A stretch of 32,308 nucleotides of DNA, from positions 1 through 32,308 of the forward strand of contig FR889211.1 in NCBI GenBank assembly GCA_000431815.1, given 5' to 3'. The first letter of the stretch is position 1, and each line of letters begins with the position of its first letter. A model generated the notes under the pieces. It ran no database searches. It saw only the letters and a list, made by a program, of their open reading frames with translations, and was not told where the DNA came from. The translations under genes were made by a program, and so were the position numbers. Source of the stretch: Butyrivibrio sp. CAG:318. GTDB taxonomy: Bacteria > Bacillota > Clostridia > Lachnospirales > Lachnospiraceae. Positions 31,777 through 32,308 of the stretch are shown piece by piece.

Positions 31777-31803
31777 TTATCGGAGAAACCCACAAAATAC
31801 TTA
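31777..31803 (-). promoter_or_regulatory. Sigma-28 promoter of flgM
   Basis: TAAG (31803-31800), 15 bases, TCCGATAA (31784-31777). The start TAAGTATTT is shared with the flagellin promoter. It lies just past the terminator of the preceding gene, about 42 bases before the flgM ATG. Confidence 0.85.
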
Positions 31804-31813
31804 TAGCAAATCG

Positions 31814-31846
31814 CAAAAAAATCGGGTTCCGTTTTCCCGGAACCCG
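31814..31846 (-). terminator. Terminator after the YvyF-like gene
   Basis: An 8-bp stem, CGGGTTCC with GGAACCCG (31823-31846), is followed leftward by a seven-U run (31821-31815). It separates the YvyF-like gene from the flgM operon, so flgM depends on its own promoter. Confidence 0.9.
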
Positions 31847-31869
31847 TTAGATTGCTATATATTATATAT

Positions 31870-32280
31870 TTAGTTATCAAGAAATCTCATTCTTGCGCCA
31901 TCACGTCTGTCATTTATCGGAGCTGCGCCCGGCTTGTCCTCTCTGTATGCACTGCCAAGTCCTTTCTGGATGGCATCCTTGCATTGCTGGCAGAAACGGC
32001 CTGACTTAATCGTGGCTCCGCATCTTTCACATTCAATTCCTATAGGTGAATCGTCCGAAAAAACAAGTCTCTCTTCTCTTATCCATCTCTCTATCTGCAT
32101 AATTGACACGTCATTGTCCTTGGCAATCTCAGGTATCGTAGCTTTCGGATTATCTCTTATGTATTTCTTAACATCAGCGAACTTCTTTTCAAGTTTCTCC
32201 ATACATGCCGGACAATAATAATATCCTCCGCCAATGTAATTAAATAGTCTTCCGCATCCTCTGCAATTCTTAACATCCAT
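31870..32280 (-). CDS. yvyF: YvyF-like flagellar operon protein (TIGR03826 type)
   Basis: 136-residue cytoplasmic protein. The N-terminal zinc ribbon is CRGCGRLFNYIGGGYYYCPAC (Cys at residues 6, 9, 23 and 26). A helix-turn-helix-like middle follows (ATIPEIAKDNDVSIMQIERWI, about 43-63, split here for length as ATIPEIAKDN and DVSIMQIERWI). A second ribbon is CERCGATIKSGRFCQQC. This is the pattern of YvyF, encoded upstream of flgM in Bacillus and Clostridia; its function is not settled, and DNA binding or control of late flagellar genes has been suggested. AGGAGG precedes the ATG. The gene is followed by a terminator. Confidence 0.9.
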   Translation of the reverse strand: MDVKNCRGCGRLFNYIGGGYYYCPACMEKLEKKFADVKKYIRDNPKATIPEIAKDNDVSIMQIERWIREERLVFSDDSPIGIECERCGATIKSGRFCQQCKDAIQKGLGSAYREDKPGAAPINDRRDGARMRFLDN

Positions 32281-32308
32281 TATATTTCTGCCTCCTAAAA
32301 TCCTCTTC

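Noticed and set aside
1..32308. CRISPR arrays, tRNA or rRNA genes, insertion sequences
   Set aside because: No regularly spaced repeats, cloverleaf-like or rRNA-like segments, or transposase genes were seen by reading; a tool search could still find short ones.

Overview
The window looks like the chromosome of a motile, low-GC, Gram-positive gut anaerobe, most likely a Lachnospiraceae member (Lachnospira, Roseburia or Agathobacter-like). The evidence is the flagellar gene order flgM-flgN-flgK-flgK-flgL-fliW-csrA-flaG-fliD-fliS-fliT-flagellin, the flagellin sequence, strong GGAGG ribosome binding sites, and a Firmicutes-type mobilizable element on the left. The genus call is an inference from memory, not from a database search.

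Region 1 (1 to about 5.8 kb) is visibly more GC-rich and is part of an integrated mobilizable or conjugative element. Reading leftward it encodes a small Cys-rich protein, a RepA_N-like winged-helix protein, a DUF3847 protein, a MOBQ (MobA/MobL) relaxase, a CHC2 zinc-finger primase-like protein, and a VirE-type P-loop protein cut by the window edge. A good candidate oriT lies just downstream of the DUF3847 gene. An AT-richer SdpI-like membrane protein gene with its own promoter and terminator sits between oriT and the relaxase. A rightward XRE repressor gene ends at a strong bidirectional terminator.

Region 2 (5.8 to 7.4 kb) is a boundary zone of uncertain ownership. It holds a leftward pair, a secreted protein and then a lipoprotein, both unrecognised, plus a 69-residue XRE regulator with a strong promoter. 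I saw no integrase or attachment site, so the right end of the element is not fixed.

Region 3 (7.4 to 21.0 kb) is a flagellin glycosylation island. It has three CgeB/DUF3880-type glycosyltransferases, a GT2-TPR glycosyltransferase, two MptE-like/DUF115 (Maf-type, motility accessory) glycosyltransferases, and a compact nonulosonic (sialic) acid operon, neuD-neuB-(pseudo-NeuA/SGNH)-neuA-neuC. It also has two small helical proteins of unknown function with a similar C-terminal motif.

Region 4 (21.0 to 32.3 kb) is the late flagellar cluster: flagellin, its chaperones and cap, hook-filament junction proteins, the CsrA/FliW switch, FlgN, FlgM and YvyF. Sigma-28 type promoters (TAAN, 14 to 16 bases, then NCCGA) can be read directly before flagellin, flgM, flaG, the unknown 123-residue gene at 7.4 kb and, more weakly, neuD. 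The flagellin leader carries two CsrA-type ARGGA sites, one in a hairpin loop and one on the Shine-Dalgarno, matching the csrA and fliW genes here.

Taken together, regions 3 and 4 suggest one late regulon that builds the filament and makes and attaches a CMP-activated nonulosonate to it. The most interesting points are the split NeuA (a catalytic domain next to a degenerate copy fused to an esterase), the sigma-28 promoter on an unknown small gene, the CsrA leader, and the oriT with its adjacent cargo gene.
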